Positions 21,249 to 30,712 of a DNA stretch of 64,000 bases are shown here, one piece after another. This stretch comes from Vibrio sinensis (GTDB lineage Bacteria; Pseudomonadota; Gammaproteobacteria; Enterobacterales; Vibrionaceae). The DNA is taken from contig NZ_QVMU01000022.1 in NCBI RefSeq assembly GCF_003605645.1, forward strand, positions 1 to 64,000, given 5' to 3'. A program made the position numbers and the translations under genes. Positions within the stretch are counted from its first letter, which is position 1. The number at the start of each line of letters is the position of its first letter. The notes under the pieces were generated by a model, which was given only the letters and a program-made list of their open reading frames with translations, made no database searches and was not told the origin of the DNA.

Positions 21249-22298
21249 TTAATCTTCAATATCGCCATCATCGCCTTCCAGCTCAGAAATAACATCTTTG
21301 CCAAGGAACGCAATATCGGTTTTCACCACATCAGGACGTTTAATTTTTTCAGACACTTGCACAGCTAAGTGATCACCTGAACGGCCCATTTTTACGCGAT
21401 ATGTCGGTAATTCTTCAACAAACATAATGGCATGTTCTGGCATATTAATTGGAATAATATCCCCAGCCTGTAACTCCATAAGATCACGCAGAGAAATATC
21501 TTGTTCGAGCAAGTTAACGCGGAAATTAACCGGCACATCCATGATCTCTTCACGTAATGCTGTGCTCCAACGAACGTCGGTTTCCATCTTGTCTGATTGA
21601 ACACCCGCATCGAGTAGTTCCCGAATCGGCTCAACCATGGAATATGGCATCACGACGTGGAAATCTCCACCGCCTCCATCCACTTCAATATGGAATGAGC
21701 TAACAACGATCACTTCCGTTGGGCTAACTATGTTTGCCATACTTGGGTTCACTTCAGAATCCAAGTATTCAAATTCGACGCCCATTACCGGAGACCATGC
21801 TTCTTTGTAATCTTCAAAGACGATCTTCAGTAACAGCTGCACAATTCGACGTTCCGTCGGGGTAAATTCACGCCCCTCGATACGAGCATGAAAACGCCCA
21901 TCACCGCCGAAAAAGTTTTCCACCAAAATAAAGACCAAACGCGCTTCCATGGTAATCAATGCTGTCCCTTTTAAAGGACGAAAGCGCACCATATTTAGAC
22001 TAGTTGGTACATACAAGGTGTTTTGATATTCACCGAACTTCATCATTTGTACGCCGTTGATCGAGACTTCGGCGGTTTTTCGCAACATATTAAATAGGCT
22101 GATTCGCATGTGACGGGCAAAACGTTCATTGATCAGCTCTAGGGTCGGCATCCGACCACGTACAATGCGGTCTTGAGAAGAAAAGTCAAAGTCGACAGCA
22201 CCTTCATTGCCGCCAATCTCATCATCATCTATATCATCGACATCATCTACGCCGTGTAACAGTGCATCAATTTCGTCTTGACTTAATAAATCGGTCAC
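21249..22298 (-). CDS. fliM: Flagellar motor switch protein FliM
   Basis: C-ring protein that binds CheY-P through its N-terminal peptide, here LLSQDEIDALLHG (4-16). The middle domain contains MEARLVFILVENFFGGDGR and the C-terminal SpoA domain MVEPIRELLDAG. 349 residues. Seven bp after fliL. Confidence 0.97.
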   Translation of the reverse strand: MTDLLSQDEIDALLHGVDDVDDIDDDEIGGNEGAVDFDFSSQDRIVRGRMPTLELINERFARHMRISLFNMLRKTAEVSINGVQMMKFGEYQNTLYVPTSLNMVRFRPLKGTALITMEARLVFILVENFFGGDGRFHARIEGREFTPTERRIVQLLLKIVFEDYKEAWSPVMGVEFEYLDSEVNPSMANIVSPTEVIVVSSFHIEVDGGGGDFHVVMPYSMVEPIRELLDAGVQSDKMETDVRWSTALREEIMDVPVNFRVNLLEQDISLRDLMELQAGDIIPINMPEHAIMFVEELPTYRVKMGRSGDHLAVQVSEKIKRPDVVKTDIAFLGKDVISELEGDDGDIED

Positions 22299-22305
22299 AT
22301 ATCAC

Positions 22306-22803
22306 CTACTGGATTACAAAATCAGTAAACAACACCCGTTCAATGACAGGCTTGCCCACTGCACTGGTTAAACTCGCTTTGATATCCGCTGTCGCTTTGT
22401 CACGCAACTCAATGCGCCCTGTCGGACTACGCAGTTGCTCTACGCTTGCACCAGCAAACGTACTCAACAAGGTGCTTTCAATCAATGGCGAGTGATAACC
22501 CGCTAAATTTTCATTCTCTGAACCACGAACCATTAACTGTACTTTGATTTGTACTAAACGATCTTTGCTATCGCCTGTGACATTAAAGAGAAATGGCTGA
22601 GGAATACTCACATACGCAACAGGCTCTTCTGGGACTGCTAACTGCTGAGTCGATGTCGATGATTGACTTTCTGTCGATGATGACCCCATGAAGAAATACG
22701 CTGCTGCGCCGCCGCCCAATAGCAACACCACAACAACGGCTATAATAATAATGAGTTTTCCTTTCCCTTTTGGGGCATCTACCGGTAATTCTTCTACAGC
22801 CAT
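22306..22803 (-). CDS. fliL: Flagellar basal body-associated protein FliL
   Basis: Inner-membrane protein that forms a ring around the stator. The 165 residues show one membrane helix (about 16-40, LIIIIAVVVVLLLGGGAAAYFFMG), a serine/threonine linker and a periplasmic stomatin-like domain ending in VLFTDFVIQ, the conserved FliL C-terminus. Confidence 0.95.
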   Translation of the reverse strand: MAVEELPVDAPKGKGKLIIIIAVVVVLLLGGGAAAYFFMGSSSTESQSSTSTQQLAVPEEPVAYVSIPQPFLFNVTGDSKDRLVQIKVQLMVRGSENENLAGYHSPLIESTLLSTFAGASVEQLRSPTGRIELRDKATADIKASLTSAVGKPVIERVLFTDFVIQ

Positions 22804-22837
22804 AACTGGTTTCTTCGCAAATTCAATTTGTTATAGT

Positions 22838-24646
22838 TTATGCGTAATAACTGATTCCATCACGCTTTGCAGTGACATTCAAATCAAGATTGACGTCTGG
22901 TTCAAGGTTTTCTTCACCGAATGCGTGCTGACTGCTGCTGCCTTGACCAGATCCAGTCTCATTCCCTGTGGCATAACGCCCTTGCTGCTGCCCTGCAGAC
23001 TGTTGTTGCACCGAGCTTTCCCCCAATTGAACCCCTTGTTGAGATAACATTTCACGTAATCTTGGCATGGATTGTTCAATAATATCGCGCGCCTGTTGGT
23101 TAGCGACAGTGAATTGGATGCTCGCCGTATCACCATTCATATTCATACGAATTTGCATTCGACCAAGCTCTGGCGGATCCAAACGAATATCAATATTTTT
23201 CAGGTTTTTCGATAGCATCATTTGCATACGTTCCGCAACCTGCTCACTCGCCATTTCACGATTCAATGTCATCGGCATTTGTGCCGCTGCTTGATCGCTT
23301 CGATTTAACGCCTGAGCATTCAAACCCAATGGCCCCGCAGCTTGCGATAATTGCTGCGCGAAACTCGCCTCTGTACCCGAGGTCGATGGGCTATCCGCTC
23401 CACCTAATTGGCCTAAGCTAGCGGCTGCTTTCGCTCCTAAAGCAGCTTTCAATACCGCTTGCTCTTGAGATGCTGAGCTTTGTAGTGCGTTCATCATGGC
23501 TGCATTAGGCGTCAACTGAGGTGTAAATTGTCCCTCAGTCGTTAAAGGTGTGCTCGTAACTGGCGCCTGACCTGATGCTTGGGCTTGCTGCGCTAACGCT
23601 TGTGCATTCAAAGCTTGTTGTACCGACTGTGATACAGCAGCTGGTCTAGCTTTATTTGCTAATTCTTGAGCAATTTGATCATCAACACTTGTTTGTGGCG
23701 TTCCCCACTGAATTGTCGAAGAACCATTGGCCACGCTACTATTTTCTATCGCTGTGGATGCTGGAATATCGCTATTTCCAGTTTCGTTCGTTGAGACCGT
23801 CGCTTCACCACTCCCTGCTGTGGCTAACTCTTCGTTAACGGCGCCAGCAGGCTGACCTGAAACTCCAGATGGGGTATTTATTAGCACAGCATCTGTCGAC
23901 TCAGATTCAGCCCCATTGGTTAACTCTCCCACTAAAGCAACCGCCTGTGGATTCACCATCGATGATTCACTTTCAAGCACAACATGCTCACCCTCAACAC
24001 TTTGCACGATCGGCATTGATTGAGTTGAGGCTGTTGACGTTACATTGTCTTGTGCATTTTCAACAAAACGAGCCACTAATGGCGAGATTTCAGCTAATGC
24101 TTCATCGCTATTCGCGTCACTCGCTGCGTCAACTTGAGAAGTTTTAGACCCGATTACTACTGCGTGACCTTGGAAATCATCAGATTGTTCGTCAACTGCA
24201 CTAGCAGCTTTTGGTGGCAACTCATTGCCGTTTGCTGTCTGTAATGCTTTCGAAGCTTGATCTAAACGCCCTAATAACTGATTGCTCTCGTCGACAGTTT
24301 GCTCTGCAAGCTGAGCTTGTTCTGTCTCAGATAGAGCTTGCGTACTGGCTACCTGATCAGAGGCTAACGCATCGCTATCAAGTTGTGATGTAAGCTGTTC
24401 ACTTGAATTTGCATCATCAGCAAGATCGAGCTCTTCTGCGCTATCTTGCGTCTTAAGTTCACTCTCAGTTTCTGCCACTGAGATCGTTTGTTCATCGACT
24501 TTCTTTTGTGAATCACCATCAATCATGGCACTTAGCTGAGAAAAAAAGCCTTTATCCTCAGGCAATTCACTCGCTCCGTCTGACGAATCCAGCGCAAGTT
24601 TATTCAGCTTTTGAGATTCTGAAACCGATGACACATTAATATGCAT
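22838..24646 (-). CDS. fliK: Flagellar hook-length control protein FliK
   Basis: FliK is the secreted ruler that triggers the FlhB switch. The C-terminal hook-length domain (about residues 450-560) contains IRLDPPELGRMQIRMNM and is followed by a glutamine-rich tail. The long N-terminal part is low-complexity Ala/Ser/Glu/Gln sequence. The frame is open back to 24715, but I chose the ATG at 24646 (602 residues), which begins MHINVSSVSESQK and leaves out an unlikely upstream stretch; the site lacks a strong ribosome-binding sequence. First gene of an operon with its own sigma-54 promoter. Confidence 0.88.
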   Translation of the reverse strand: MHINVSSVSESQKLNKLALDSSDGASELPEDKGFFSQLSAMIDGDSQKKVDEQTISVAETESELKTQDSAEELDLADDANSSEQLTSQLDSDALASDQVASTQALSETEQAQLAEQTVDESNQLLGRLDQASKALQTANGNELPPKAASAVDEQSDDFQGHAVVIGSKTSQVDAASDANSDEALAEISPLVARFVENAQDNVTSTASTQSMPIVQSVEGEHVVLESESSMVNPQAVALVGELTNGAESESTDAVLINTPSGVSGQPAGAVNEELATAGSGEATVSTNETGNSDIPASTAIENSSVANGSSTIQWGTPQTSVDDQIAQELANKARPAAVSQSVQQALNAQALAQQAQASGQAPVTSTPLTTEGQFTPQLTPNAAMMNALQSSASQEQAVLKAALGAKAAASLGQLGGADSPSTSGTEASFAQQLSQAAGPLGLNAQALNRSDQAAAQMPMTLNREMASEQVAERMQMMLSKNLKNIDIRLDPPELGRMQIRMNMNGDTASIQFTVANQQARDIIEQSMPRLREMLSQQGVQLGESSVQQQSAGQQQGRYATGNETGSGQGSSSQHAFGEENLEPDVNLDLNVTAKRDGISYYA

Positions 24647-24812
24647 ATAGCAATAACTCACATAGTATGGATAGCTTTTTGAAACCTGAGCTATCTGCGA
24701 CAAAAACAATGGCAATGGGTATAGCGAAGCAAATCATCACTTCTACTTCTAGATATCACCTGAAAGGTACTCTTACAGGGCATAACTATAGAAAACATCT
24801 ATCAGAAACATC

Positions 24813-24828
24813 TGCAAGAAATACGCCA
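24813..24828 (-). promoter_or_regulatory. Sigma-54 promoter of the fliK-flhB operon
   Basis: On the minus strand TGGCGTATTTCTTGCA matches the -24/-12 consensus with GG-N10-GC spacing. It lies in the 199-bp gap between fliJ and fliK and would give a leader of about 155 nt. Confidence 0.8.
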
Positions 24829-24845
24829 GTTATGACAAGTCTCAC

Positions 24846-25289
24846 TCACTCGCGCTTCATACGTCGCGCATACAAGAGAGTAGAAAACTCATCCATCTGT
24901 TTTTGCTCACGAGCATTTTCTAAACGCTGTTTTTCTGATTGTTTTTTTTCAATTAACCATTCATAAGAACGTCTTTGCTTACGACATTCCATCCAGTTTT
25001 GTTCGCAATTAGTGACTTGATCTTTAAAGTGCTGTTCCGCTTGTTTCTGCTTCGAGAGCGTTTCATCTAAGGTCGTCAAGAATCGATTAAGGTGAGTATA
25101 CTGGCTCGCCGTTAATCCCTCTTTACCGCGGTCAATCAACTGCTGACAATAATCCATTCGATACTGTTCAATTTGGCGTAGTTGATTGTAGTAATTGTCT
25201 AATTCTGAGCGAGTCTGGTTTAAAGCAAGCACCGCTTGATGCTCACGTTCTATAACCTGTTCTAATAAGAACTCTAATGCATTATCCAT
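24846..25289 (-). CDS. fliJ: Flagellar export chaperone FliJ
   Basis: A 147-residue, almost entirely coiled-coil protein (LEFLLEQVIEREHQAVLALNQTRSELD...), the central stalk of the FliI ATPase ring. It lies 56 bp after fliI at the end of the fliE-J operon. Confidence 0.92.
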   Translation of the reverse strand: MDNALEFLLEQVIEREHQAVLALNQTRSELDNYYNQLRQIEQYRMDYCQQLIDRGKEGLTASQYTHLNRFLTTLDETLSKQKQAEQHFKDQVTNCEQNWMECRKQRRSYEWLIEKKQSEKQRLENAREQKQMDEFSTLLYARRMKRE

Positions 25290-25345
25290 GCTGTGCTTCT
25301 TCTACTAACAACAACTTTTCTGACAACAGTTTTTTTAGCAACGAA

Positions 25346-26668
25346 TTACTCACCATGTAATAAACGCCCTAACATGTTGACGCACATATCGTAAGGCACG
25401 CTTTCTTTCATCGTTTGTTGTAAGAACATATCGAGTTTCGGTTTCAACGTAAACGCAGCATCAATCGCAGGATCAGTGCCCGGTTTATAAGCTCCAATCG
25501 AAACTAAATCTTGGTTCTTACGACACAATGACAGAATTTGGCGCACCGCTTTAGACATCAGCACATGTTCATCATTAGTGATCTGAGGCATAACACGGCT
25601 GACCGATTTCTCGACATCAATCGCTGGATAGTGCCCTGCATCAGCCATTTCACGAGATAGAACGATATGACCATCGAGAATCGCCCGCGACGCATCCGCA
25701 ATTGGATCTTGTAAATCATCACCTTCCGTAAGAACAGTGAAAAACGCCGTAATCGAACCTTGATCAGGACTGCCGTTACCTGCACGTTCCACCAGCGCTG
25801 GCAGTTTGGCAAATACCGACGGCGGATAGCCTTTAGTTGCCGGAGGTTCACCGACAGAAAGTGCGATTTCACGCTGCGCTTGAGCAAAACGAGTGAGTGA
25901 GTCCATTAACAAAAGGACATCTAAGCCTTGATCTCGGAAATATTCCGCAATCGTTAGTGCCGTTTGACACCCTTTCAAACGCATTAATGGTGATGAATCC
26001 GCAGGTGCGGCGACCACGACTGAGCGTTGTCGACCGTCAACACCTAATATTTCTTCGATAAATTCTTTTACTTCTCGACCACGCTCACCAATGAGGCCAA
26101 CAACCACGACTTGTGCTGTTGTACCGCGAGTCATCATGCCTAAAGTCACCGATTTACCGACACCAGAGCCAGCAAATAGGCCAATACGCTGTCCTTTGCC
26201 TACGGTTAATAAACCGTTGATGGCTTTAATCCCTACATCAAGTGGTTCAGAGATGGGTTTACGAGAAAGGGGGTTAATCGGACGAGCATTGAAAGAAGCG
26301 CGCTGCTCGGTATAAATTTCACCGAGACCATCGAGTGGATTACCCACGCCATCGATCACTCGTCCCAGTAATTCCATGCCTACAGGTAGACCGACATCGC
26401 CGGTCATTGGTGTCACACGTGCGCCAGGTAAAACACCGGTGATCTGCTCACTCGGCATTAAGAACAAGTTATCACCGGAAAAGCCAACCACTTCCGCTTC
26501 CATTTCACCTGTCATGGTTTCAACAAGACACAGGCTACCAATTGGAGCTCGACAACCTGTCGCTTCTAAGGTCAAACCGACTACACGTACCAATTTCCCA
26601 GAGGCAACCGGACGGCAAGTCAAACCTTTGGTGGTATATTGCGATAATCGCTCAGCGAGGGGGAGCAC
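25346..26668 (-). CDS. fliI: Flagellum-specific export ATPase FliI
   Basis: F1-beta-like hexameric ATPase that unfolds and delivers export substrates. The 440 residues hold Walker A GLFAGSGVGKS (163-173), Walker B LLLMD (252-256), GERGREV (194-200) and DGHIVLSRE. Its start codon overlaps the fliH stop by one base. Confidence 0.97.
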   Translation of the reverse strand: MLPLAERLSQYTTKGLTCRPVASGKLVRVVGLTLEATGCRAPIGSLCLVETMTGEMEAEVVGFSGDNLFLMPSEQITGVLPGARVTPMTGDVGLPVGMELLGRVIDGVGNPLDGLGEIYTEQRASFNARPINPLSRKPISEPLDVGIKAINGLLTVGKGQRIGLFAGSGVGKSVTLGMMTRGTTAQVVVVGLIGERGREVKEFIEEILGVDGRQRSVVVAAPADSSPLMRLKGCQTALTIAEYFRDQGLDVLLLMDSLTRFAQAQREIALSVGEPPATKGYPPSVFAKLPALVERAGNGSPDQGSITAFFTVLTEGDDLQDPIADASRAILDGHIVLSREMADAGHYPAIDVEKSVSRVMPQITNDEHVLMSKAVRQILSLCRKNQDLVSIGAYKPGTDPAIDAAFTLKPKLDMFLQQTMKESVPYDMCVNMLGRLLHGE

Positions 26669-27468
26669 TACTCACCACCTTGATGACGATTCACACCGCA
26701 GAAACTTTGAATAACACTACGAATACGTTCTTCCATTCGATAATTAACGCTGGACTCGCCTGCTTCAATTTGAACATCACCACGATTCAATGCGGGTTCA
26801 CTCGATAAGGTCCAATTGCGAAAATCCAGATCCTCTTGTCCATAAGAAGAACGAATGATCTCAACATCATCTGGATGAAGTTTTAAGGTAATCGCGTGGC
26901 CAGAAATCGGTAAGGATTCTACCGATTGTTTAATCGTGTCCAACACCACTTGCGGGTTGGTTTGTACTTCAACGTGCACGACTTCTTTAACAAGAGTCAG
27001 CACCATATCAACGAGCTGTTTTTCCACTTGAGCATTCATTAGCTCTAGTGGTTGAGCAAACTGATTTGCTAACGTCACAAAAGTTTGGACTTGCTGTTGA
27101 ATAAATTCTTGGCCGGCAGCGACGCCTTCAATTTTTCCAGACTCCAGGCCCTCTTCACGACCGTCCTCAAAACCTTGTTCTTTGCCTTTTTCGTAGCCTT
27201 GCTTAAAGCCCGCTTCCTGACCATTCAACATGCCCTCTTGATAAGCTTGTTGTTTGATCTGGTCAATTTCTTCTTGGTTGAGCTCGACCGGGATCTCTTC
27301 TTCAATAGGTGCGAAGTTGGGAGCCCAGCTTGGATCGTAATTCAGCGCAGTTTCTCGTGCGACTTGTTGTGTTTCAGCCGAGTAATCCGGTAAACCCCAA
27401 CGCTCTGGTTTCGAGACAGCTTCGCTATCATCAAGACGTAAAAAGCCTCGTTTTCTTTCACCCGACAT
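26668..27468 (-). CDS. fliH: Flagellar export ATPase regulator FliH
   Basis: FliH dimers link FliI to the C-ring. The 266 residues contain a run of Gly-rich repeats (GxxxGxxxG from about 82 to 125: EGMLNGQEAGFKQGYEKGKE), diagnostic for FliH, then a C-terminal domain with LHPDDVEIIR. It overlaps fliI by one base. Confidence 0.95.
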   Translation of the reverse strand: MSGERKRGFLRLDDSEAVSKPERWGLPDYSAETQQVARETALNYDPSWAPNFAPIEEEIPVELNQEEIDQIKQQAYQEGMLNGQEAGFKQGYEKGKEQGFEDGREEGLESGKIEGVAAGQEFIQQQVQTFVTLANQFAQPLELMNAQVEKQLVDMVLTLVKEVVHVEVQTNPQVVLDTIKQSVESLPISGHAITLKLHPDDVEIIRSSYGQEDLDFRNWTLSSEPALNRGDVQIEAGESSVNYRMEERIRSVIQSFCGVNRHQGGE

Positions 27469-27490
27469 GAATTATTATCCTAGCCATTAA

Positions 27491-28546
27491 TTAGAGGAAT
27501 TCGTCCGCACCACCAGATAACATTAGGTCACCTGAATCCGCCATACGACGAGCAATTGCCAACACTTCTTTTTGCGCCGATTCCACGTCAGAAACCTTAA
27601 TTGGAGGCATGGCTTCTAAGTCATCACGCATCATCTCAGCAGCACGCTTAGACATGTTCTTGAAGATCTTATCGCGTAATCCATCATCCGCACCTTTAAG
27701 TGCTTTTTGCAGAACATCTTGTGGTACATCACGCAGCAATTTCTGAATACCTTGATCATCCACTTCGATAAGGTTTTCAAACACAAACATAAGGTCTTGA
27801 ATTTGCGTTGCCATATCTTCGTCTTGATCGCGGATTTGCTCCATCAAGATACCCTCGACGTTGTTATCCATGTAGTTCATGATTTCAGCTGCAGCTTTCA
27901 GACCACCGATCTTCGCGGCTTGCGCACCAGCTTGACCTGCAAACTGTTTCTCCATGATCTCATTCAATTCCGCCAACGCTGATGGTTGAACTTCTTCAAG
28001 GTTTGCAATGCGCATCATCAGATCTAGGCGGTCACGTTCAGCAAACTGTGACAAAATTTCTGCTGATTGATCCGGCTCTAAGTAAGACAAAACGATAGTT
28101 TGAATCTGAGGGTGTTCGTTGATGATGATAGACGCTACTTGGCGAGGATCCATCCATTTCAAAGAATCCAAACCTTTTGAGCCAGTACCCAACAAAATTT
28201 GATCAACTAGGTTGTTTGCTTTGTCTTCACCTAACGCGGCAACAAGAGCGTTACGCATGAAGTCTTCGCTACCCATACCGATATTGGTGTATTTTTGAAT
28301 ATCTTCCAAAAATGCACGATGAACGGCACCGACCTTATCTTGGCTCAGATCCTTAGCTCGCGCCATGGCACTGCCCACTCGCTGAACTTGCTTAGGTTCT
28401 AAGTGACGAATAATACCAGCGGCATCTTCTTCATTTAAACTCAACAAGAGAATCGCTGCGCGCTCCTCTCCCGGAATAGAAGAGATATCAACTGTGGTTT
28501 CAACCACGTCTCCGCCCTGCTCTTGAGGGACCATTTCGTTAGGCAT
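27491..28546 (-). CDS. fliG: Flagellar motor switch protein FliG
   Basis: Torque-generating C-ring protein. The 351 residues include the EHPQ motif (144-147) and the charged C-terminal torque helix region (about 236-310, with MFVFENLIEVDDQGIQKLLR). It overlaps the end of fliF by 8 bp. Confidence 0.97.
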   Translation of the reverse strand: MPNEMVPQEQGGDVVETTVDISSIPGEERAAILLLSLNEEDAAGIIRHLEPKQVQRVGSAMARAKDLSQDKVGAVHRAFLEDIQKYTNIGMGSEDFMRNALVAALGEDKANNLVDQILLGTGSKGLDSLKWMDPRQVASIIINEHPQIQTIVLSYLEPDQSAEILSQFAERDRLDLMMRIANLEEVQPSALAELNEIMEKQFAGQAGAQAAKIGGLKAAAEIMNYMDNNVEGILMEQIRDQDEDMATQIQDLMFVFENLIEVDDQGIQKLLRDVPQDVLQKALKGADDGLRDKIFKNMSKRAAEMMRDDLEAMPPIKVSDVESAQKEVLAIARRMADSGDLMLSGGADEFL

Positions 28547-30287
28547 CGTTCATCCAATTTTTGACAACTTGGGCCGCTAGCTCTGGTTCATTTGCCACCA
28601 GCGCACGCACCGCTTTTAATACATCTTCATCTTTATGCAGATTTGGTAAATCAATACTTGATCCGAATTCGAACAATTCGCCATTATCAAAATCACCACC
28701 AATCAAAGATGTCTCACCGTTAGCACCGATTGGTAAACCATCAGGACCATACATTTGTTCATTTTCATCAGTTGAAGCTGGATTGAGCAATTTCTTCATT
28801 GCAGGGCGAACAAGAACAAGAACCACTACGATAATCACCAGCGCACTTGCAAACCAACGAACCCAATCATTGAAGTTAGGATGATCCCAAATAGGCACAT
28901 CTTGGACGATATCAACTTCAGGCTCAGCAAACTGCATGCTCAACACATTCAACAAATCACCCCGGTTTTGGCTAAAGCCAACGGCGCCGATAAGTACCTG
29001 ACGAATCGCATTCAACTCAGACTCAGGCAAAGGTAAGTAAGTTACATTACCAGTTTCAGGATTAGTGACCGCGCGATTTTTAATCGCAACAGCGACGGTT
29101 TGTCGATTAACGACCCCAGTTTGACGGCGTTCGTGGCTGATTGTGGTATCTAGTTCAAAGTTACGCGTCGCTTCTTTATGAACCGAACCTTGACCCATCA
29201 TTGAGCCACCTTTCATCTGTGCCACATCTTGTGGAATTGAGGCATCCGCAGGAGGTTGATTACTGAGTGCACCAGGAACACCAGCTGTTACACTACCGTT
29301 GTTGTAATCTTCTAAAGTGTATTCGCTTCGTGTAGAGGTAGTATTTGGATCAAAGCTCTTGCGCGTTTGTTCAACAGCGCTGAAATCGAGTTCAATATCA
29401 ACTTGAGCGGTGTAATTACCAAAACCTAGAATCGGGATCAGTACAGAATCGATCTTCTCACGCAGTGCCTGCTCTTGCTTGCGCTCAAGCTCATGCTCTT
29501 TACGACGTGCCATCGACGCTTCATCTTGAGAACCAGAACTCAGCAGTCGACCATGTTGATCGGTCACAGTAATACGTGTTGGAGTCATCCCCGGAACCGC
29601 ACTCGACACCATATCTACAATAGAATCGACTTCTTCCTGCTTGAGGGCTGTACCCGAATTCAGTGTTAGGAAGACTGAAGCTGATGCTTCTTGATTATGA
29701 CGAACAAACACGCTTTGTTTCGGTAACGCAAGAAGGACACGTGCTTTACGTACCTGCTTCATCTCTTCAATCGCTTTAGAGAGTTGTCGTTCACGGCTGA
29801 GTTTGAGTCGTTCAATTTCCAAACGTTGAGAAACACCGAAGCCCATATCTTGCAACAAGATATCATCACCTTCTTCTTTCTCTTGATTTAGACCAGCGCG
29901 TGCAAGGTTCAGTTTTAAGCTGCTGTATTCGCTTACCGGAACCGAAATGGTATTGCCATCTAACTGGTAATCCACTTTTTGCTGATCGAGATAATCAAGA
30001 ACAGGAATGAGTTCTTCAGTTTCATACGCACCAAGCGGGCGCATTTCCGGCTCTTTTACCCAAAAGAAAAGCATGACGATTAACGCCACACAAATAGAAA
30101 TGGACAGCACCAAGACTATCTGACGCAGTAAGTCTAGATCGCCAACTGCAAAGTCAAATTTGGAACTGCTTTTTTCATCAAGATCCGGGTTTTGACCGCC
30201 TAAATCGGGATCAGAATGACTCAACATCGCTGTATCTGATGCACCGTTTGATACGGACAAATTGGTTGATTGGTTGTGCTCTGCCAC
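28539..30287 (-). CDS. fliF: Flagellar MS-ring protein FliF
   Basis: It forms the MS ring, the base of the motor. The 582 residues have an N-terminal membrane helix (about 54-77), a large periplasmic region with the ring-building motifs (EMKQVRKARVLLALPKQSVF), a second membrane helix (about 477-495, SALVIIVVVLVLVRPAMKKLL) and a cytoplasmic tail that binds FliG (ANEPELAAQVVKNWM). Confidence 0.96.
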   Translation of the reverse strand: MAEHNQSTNLSVSNGASDTAMLSHSDPDLGGQNPDLDEKSSSKFDFAVGDLDLLRQIVLVLSISICVALIVMLFFWVKEPEMRPLGAYETEELIPVLDYLDQQKVDYQLDGNTISVPVSEYSSLKLNLARAGLNQEKEEGDDILLQDMGFGVSQRLEIERLKLSRERQLSKAIEEMKQVRKARVLLALPKQSVFVRHNQEASASVFLTLNSGTALKQEEVDSIVDMVSSAVPGMTPTRITVTDQHGRLLSSGSQDEASMARRKEHELERKQEQALREKIDSVLIPILGFGNYTAQVDIELDFSAVEQTRKSFDPNTTSTRSEYTLEDYNNGSVTAGVPGALSNQPPADASIPQDVAQMKGGSMMGQGSVHKEATRNFELDTTISHERRQTGVVNRQTVAVAIKNRAVTNPETGNVTYLPLPESELNAIRQVLIGAVGFSQNRGDLLNVLSMQFAEPEVDIVQDVPIWDHPNFNDWVRWFASALVIIVVVLVLVRPAMKKLLNPASTDENEQMYGPDGLPIGANGETSLIGGDFDNGELFEFGSSIDLPNLHKDEDVLKAVRALVANEPELAAQVVKNWMNDA

Positions 30288-30305
30288 AGACGCTACCTAA
30301 ACAAG

Positions 30306-30617
30306 TTACACTGGCATATTCATCAGTTCTTTGTACGCTTCTACCAGCTTATTACGTACCTGAATGGTTGCTTCGAATGCAACACTGGATTTATTTCGTG
30401 CAATCATGACATCAGAGAGCGAGACATTCTCATCACCACGATCAAAGCGAGTTTGTAAGTTGCCAGAACTTTTCTGAAGTTGATTCACGTTATTAATGGC
30501 ATGGTTGAGCAATTCACCAAAATCAGCTCCAACACTATGACCCGTCGCCGTCGGCTTAGTGGCTGTAGCGTCAAGCATCATTGCTTTCATTTCACCTTGA
30601 AACCCATCAATTCTCAT
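30306..30617 (-). CDS. fliE: Flagellar hook-basal body complex protein FliE
   Basis: FliE joins the MS ring and the rod. The frame is open to 30692, but the ATG at 30617 is preceded by GAGGTTGAG and gives a normal 103-residue protein beginning MRIDGFQGEMKAMM. The end VRNKLVEAYKELMNMPV is the family signature. The upstream start would lie upstream of the sigma-54 transcription start. First gene of fliEFGHIJ. Confidence 0.93.
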   Translation of the reverse strand: MRIDGFQGEMKAMMLDATATKPTATGHSVGADFGELLNHAINNVNQLQKSSGNLQTRFDRGDENVSLSDVMIARNKSSVAFEATIQVRNKLVEAYKELMNMPV

Positions 30618-30670
30618 CTCAACCTCGAACGTCAACTTTTTGACTAGCACTTTCGTTATAAATATGACGA

Positions 30671-30686
30671 TGCAAAGAATATGCCA
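30671..30686 (-). promoter_or_regulatory. Sigma-54 promoter of the fliEFGHIJ operon
   Basis: On the minus strand TGGCATATTCTTTGCA has a perfect TTGC -12 box and GG-N10-GC spacing, about 55 bp before the fliE start. Confidence 0.88.
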
Positions 30687-30712
30687 CGCCACAAAGATAG
30701 GAAAATAGCACG

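Noticed and set aside
24667..24966. Plus-strand 99-codon frame between fliK and fliJ
   Set aside because: It runs through the fliK promoter/leader and into fliJ antisense, with no supporting motif or ribosome-binding site.
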